Origin: an uncultured Oscillospiraceae bacterium
GTDB lineage: Bacteria > Bacillota > Clostridia > Oscillospirales > Oscillospiraceae
Length of the DNA: 17,224 bases
NCBI GenBank assembly: GCA_934572325.1
Contig: CAKTKT010000040.1
Coordinates: forward strand, 1-17,224
Direction: 5' to 3'
Shown here: positions 15,143 through 17,224 of the stretch, in pieces
Layout: each line of letters starts with the position of its first letter
Position numbering within the stretch: position 1 is the first letter of the stretch
Program-made: the position numbers and the translations under genes
The notes under the pieces: generated by a model
Databases searched by the model: none
Seen by the model: only the letters and a program-made list of their open reading frames with translations
Told to the model about the DNA's origin: nothing

Positions 15143-15171
15143 ATTATACGCCGCCCCGCCGCACAAGTCAA
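15143..15171 (-). promoter_or_regulatory. Promoter of the 52-residue gene and DUF1275 gene
   Basis: On the minus strand, -35 TTGACT (15166-15171), a 17-base GC-rich spacer, -10 TATAAT (15143-15148): one mismatch overall. It begins just after the ZIP transporter stop codon. Confidence 0.85.
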
Positions 15172-15175
15172 TGCC

Positions 15176-15982
15176 TCATCCCAGCGCCACGTCCAGCACC
15201 ATCATCACGCTGAACCCCACGGCGAAAAACACCGTGCCGATGTTGGAGTGCCGCCCCTGCGACATCTCGGGCACCAGCTCCTCCACAACGACGTAGATCA
15301 TCGCGCCCGCCGCGAAGCTCAGCAGATACGGCAGCGCGGGAACGATCAGCCCAGCGGCGAGTATCGTCAGCACCGCGCCGATAGGCTCGACCACGCCGGA
15401 GAGCACGCCGCCCAGAAACGCACGGCTCTTTTTCAGGCCCTCCGCGCGCAGAGGCATGGATATGATTGCCCCCTCCGGAAAGTTTTGTATCGCAATGCCG
15501 AGCGACAGCGCCAGCGCGCCCGCCGCCGTGATCTGCGCACTGCCGGAGAGCCAGCCCGCGTACACCACGCCCACTGCCATCCCCTCGGGAATGTTGTGCA
15601 GCGTGACCGCCAGCACCATCATTGTCGTCCGGCGAAGCCGGCTTTTCGGTCCCTCCGCCTGCTCGCTTTTCGCGTGCAGATGGGGGATGAGATGGTCAAG
15701 CGTGAGAAGAAAGAGAATGCCCAGCCAAAAGCCGGCGAAAGCAGGCAGGAACGCCGGTACGCCCGATCCGGACGACTGCTCGATCGCAGGGATCAGAAGA
15801 CTCCACACCGACGCGGCGACCATCACGCCCGCGGCAAAGCCCGTCAGTGCGCGTTGAACGCCGTCGCTCAGCGACCTTTGCATGAAGAACACGCACGCCG
15901 CGCCCAGCGCCGTCCCGAGAAACGGGATCAAAATACCCCAAAACGTGCTCATATCGCCAATGCTTAGTTTCCAATATTCCAT
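15176..15982 (-). CDS. ZIP-family divalent metal transporter
   Basis: A 268-residue inner-membrane protein with about eight helices, importing Zn2+ or other divalent metals. HNIPEG at 129-134 in helix 4 and QNFPEG at 166-171 in helix 5 form the binuclear metal site of the ZupT/GufA branch; Glu199 (GVVEPIG) and Glu234-235 add conserved acidic positions. The HLHAKSEQ loop near 101-108 is a short cytoplasmic His-containing loop. The ATG at 15982 is used because GGAGAG precedes it at short spacing; a second Met at residue 11 has no ribosome site. That GGAGAG is itself part of a fossil phosphoglycerate-mutase coding sequence overlapping the start. Two tandem promoters and an operator-like palindrome lie upstream, consistent with metal-dependent control. 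Confidence 0.93.
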   Translation of the reverse strand: MEYWKLSIGDMSTFWGILIPFLGTALGAACVFFMQRSLSDGVQRALTGFAAGVMVAASVWSLLIPAIEQSSGSGVPAFLPAFAGFWLGILFLLTLDHLIPHLHAKSEQAEGPKSRLRRTTMMVLAVTLHNIPEGMAVGVVYAGWLSGSAQITAAGALALSLGIAIQNFPEGAIISMPLRAEGLKKSRAFLGGVLSGVVEPIGAVLTILAAGLIVPALPYLLSFAAGAMIYVVVEELVPEMSQGRHSNIGTVFFAVGFSVMMVLDVALG

Positions 15983-16020
15983 TCGCTCTCTCCGTGGCGC
16001 AGCAGCACAAGTGTTTTCAT
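15964..16020 (-). pseudogene. Remnant N-terminus of a phosphoglycerate-mutase/histidine-phosphatase gene overlapping the ZIP start
   Basis: An 18-codon reading frame MKTLVLLRHGESEWNIGN then TAA. Its first 15 residues match the start of GpmA-type phosphoglycerate mutases, including the catalytic RHGE motif. It keeps a good ribosome site (AAAGGATGGA) before the ATG at 16020. The rest of the enzyme is absent, and the frame stops 17 bases inside the ZIP gene, which is read in another frame. It now looks like an upstream ORF that supplies part of the ZIP ribosome site; translational coupling is possible. Confidence 0.75.
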
Positions 16021-16049
16021 ATTATATCCATCCTTTCAGCGTATATCAA
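16021..16049 (-). promoter_or_regulatory. Proximal promoter (P2) of the ZIP gene
   Basis: On the minus strand, -35 TTGATA (16044-16049), a 17-base spacer, perfect -10 TATAAT (16021-16026). Its predicted start near 16014 lies just inside the remnant frame, leaving a leader of about 32 bases for ZIP. Confidence 0.6.
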
Positions 16050-16055
16050 TGTTAC

Positions 16056-16079
16056 CGCAGTTAGATTGCCTTAACTGCG
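16056..16079. promoter_or_regulatory. Operator-like inverted repeat between the two ZIP promoters
   Basis: CGCAGTTA (16056-16063), 8 bases, TAACTGCG (16072-16079): a perfect 8+8 palindrome. It covers about +1 to +24 of the distal promoter and sits 6 bases upstream of the proximal -35. The core TTAAGGCAATCTAA on the minus strand loosely resembles DtxR/MntR-type sites; the cognate regulator is not in the window. Confidence 0.5.
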
Positions 16080-16085
16080 ACTGCT

Positions 16086-16114
16086 ATTCTACACCGTTTT
16101 GGGCTGAATTTCAA
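16086..16114 (-). promoter_or_regulatory. Distal promoter (P1) of the ZIP gene and remnant frame
   Basis: On the minus strand, -35 TTGAAA (16109-16114), a 17-base spacer, -10 TAGAAT (16086-16091), each one mismatch from consensus. It probably belonged to the ancestral phosphoglycerate-mutase gene. Confidence 0.65.
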
Positions 16115-16158
16115 TACCCCAGGCTTCGGCTTTTTGCAAGCTTTAACCCGTGCGCCGC

Positions 16159-17031
16159 CTATTTCCCGCTGTCGCCGAGCTGGAGCATCTTGAAACCGTC
16201 GCCGAACACCTCGCTGGAGTTGACGACGACAACGAACGAATCCGGATCCTCCTCCTTCACCGCCTGCCGCAGGGCAAAGAACTGCTTTGTGTTGCACGCG
16301 CACAGCACGATGTCCCGCCTCTCGTTGGTGTACCCGCCGAAGGCGCGGATGAGTGTGCTGCCGCGCCCGCAGGCGCGGTCGATGGCGGCGCAGATCTCGC
16401 GCCCGCGGTCCGTCACGATAAAGACGAGCTTGCCCACGTTGATGCCGATGACGGACTTATCTATCACGGACGAGGTGATAAAGCAGGTGATGAGCCCGTA
16501 GATAACGCCGTCAATGTCGCGGTGCAGGAGACCTATCGTGACGATAACGGCGAAGTCGAACACGAAGGAGATCATGCCGACCTGAAGATGCGGGCGGTGC
16601 GACTTGACGAGCATGATGACGAAGTCAGATCCGCCTGTCGAGGAATTTTGCAGATAGATGAGCGAGTACCCTATCCCCATCAGCGCGCCGCCCGCGACGG
16701 CGGCGAGAATACGGCTGCCGGAGTAGACGGGGAAGAGCGGGGCGAGATAGTCGATCATCAGGGAGTTTGCGATCATGCACAGCATCGAGTGCAAAAAGAA
16801 CCGCCGCCCCAGCCGCCGATAGGACAGTATCGCCACGGGGATGTTGAGGATGATGAGCGCCATGCCGATGGGCACGGCGAAGAGCATATTCACAATGTAG
16901 GCAAGACCGGAGAAGCCGATGAGCGGGATGTCGGCGGCGACGGAGAAGTTGACGAGCCCCACCGCCGCGATAAAGCAGCCGCCCAGCTCCGAGAGATACC
17001 CGACGGCGGCGCGGGAGAATTTTTCCTGCAT
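16159..17031 (-). CDS. YitT-family membrane protein (YitT membrane region plus DUF2179)
   Basis: A 290-residue protein, the usual YitT length. The ATG at 17031 is chosen because GAGGTG lies 6 bases upstream; the frame is open further upstream, but that segment crosses the predicted promoter. Residues ~1-185 form about five membrane helices with YitT hallmarks: AVGLVNFSVAADIPLIGFSG near 23-42, MGIGYSLIYLQNSSTGGSDF near 117-136, and NMLFAVPIG. Residues ~205-290 are a cytoplasmic DUF2179 domain (GREICAAIDRACGRGSTLIRA, RRDIVLCACN, DSFVVVVNSSEVFGDGF). Biochemical function of the family is unknown. It stands alone: its own promoter lies upstream, and the ZIP promoters begin 45 bases after its stop. 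Confidence 0.92.
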   Translation of the reverse strand: MQEKFSRAAVGYLSELGGCFIAAVGLVNFSVAADIPLIGFSGLAYIVNMLFAVPIGMALIILNIPVAILSYRRLGRRFFLHSMLCMIANSLMIDYLAPLFPVYSGSRILAAVAGGALMGIGYSLIYLQNSSTGGSDFVIMLVKSHRPHLQVGMISFVFDFAVIVTIGLLHRDIDGVIYGLITCFITSSVIDKSVIGINVGKLVFIVTDRGREICAAIDRACGRGSTLIRAFGGYTNERRDIVLCACNTKQFFALRQAVKEEDPDSFVVVVNSSEVFGDGFKMLQLGDSGK

Positions 17032-17089
17032 GGCAAACACCTCTGATTTTGATAGCATTACCCTGACCGGATTTTCGCCGATCGATGAC

Positions 17090-17119
17090 ATTATATCATA
17101 AAAAGCGCTTTTGCGGCAA
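17090..17119 (-). promoter_or_regulatory. Extended -10 promoter of the YitT-family gene with palindromic spacer
   Basis: On the minus strand, -35 TTGCCG (17114-17119), an 18-base spacer ending TGA, perfect -10 TATAAT (17090-17095). The 12-base palindrome AAAAGCGCTTTT (17101-17112) fills most of the spacer and could be an operator. I see no gene in 17120-17224. Confidence 0.65.
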
Positions 17120-17224
17120 TAAACTTCATGCATGAGCACCGCAGCGCGATGTAGGACTACAATACATATTGGACAAGTGAATAAAAAGATATGAAGGATA
17201 TGGTCTCATGAGTTATAGTTGAGT

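Noticed and set aside
16119..16136. TTCG-loop hairpin followed by T-run on the plus strand
   Set aside because: Only about 4 bp of stem and no plus-strand gene upstream; on the minus strand it has no U-tract after YitT.
17032..17139. 36-residue N-terminal extension of the YitT-family protein
   Set aside because: It runs across the TATAAT promoter element and lacks a ribosome site at its start.

Overview
This 17.2 kb window looks like a chromosomal segment of a high-GC member of the Clostridia, most likely a gut Oscillospirales/Ruminococcaceae-type bacterium. The evidence is Gram-positive-type family members (EndoA-like MazF, AraM-type glycerol-1-phosphate dehydrogenase, PocR/AraC regulator, pyrimidine-nucleoside phosphorylase, PTS_EIIC_2 membrane protein, YitT), very GC-rich coding DNA with AT-rich promoters, strong GGAGG ribosome-binding sites and consensus sigma-A promoters. 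This is an inference from gene content, not a taxonomic assignment. Fourteen of fifteen clear protein genes lie on the minus strand. No tRNA, rRNA, CRISPR array, transposase or phage gene was seen.

Region 1 (1-3290) is a glycerol/glycerol-phosphate block, read right to left: araM (sn-glycerol-1-phosphate dehydrogenase) from a good promoter, an intrinsic terminator, glpK (glycerol kinase), and a HAD-IIA phosphatase cut by the window edge. Region 2 (3300-5810) is AT-richer. It holds a membrane-anchored alpha/beta hydrolase with a polytopic C-terminal half, whose natural start is out of frame across an A-AAA-AAG tract. Upstream lie two hairpin terminators and a probable small RNA driven by a perfect TTGACA-N17-TATAAT promoter. 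Region 3 (5810-6905) is a PocR-domain AraC regulator with tandem direct repeats in its own leader.

Region 4 (6983-10600) holds a secreted Cys-rich protein, pyrimidine-nucleoside phosphorylase, an unrecognised two-domain protein and an orphan MazF/EndoA toxin. Region 5 (10643-10889) is an elaborate nested palindromic repeat. Region 6 (10905-13605) is a likely operon of plsC, an SDR reductase and a PTS_EIIC_2-type membrane protein. A divergent promoter on the other side drives the only plus-strand gene, a stripped-down S24/LexA-like protein without a DNA-binding domain. Region 7 (14186-17119) holds a DUF1275 membrane protein with a 52-residue partner, a ZIP metal transporter and a YitT-family membrane protein.

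The observations most worth following up are: a fossil phosphoglycerate-mutase N-terminus overlapping the ZIP start, under tandem promoters with an operator-like palindrome; the small-RNA candidate; the frameshifted start of the hydrolase; the glycerol-1-phosphate gene cluster; and the 52-residue small protein.
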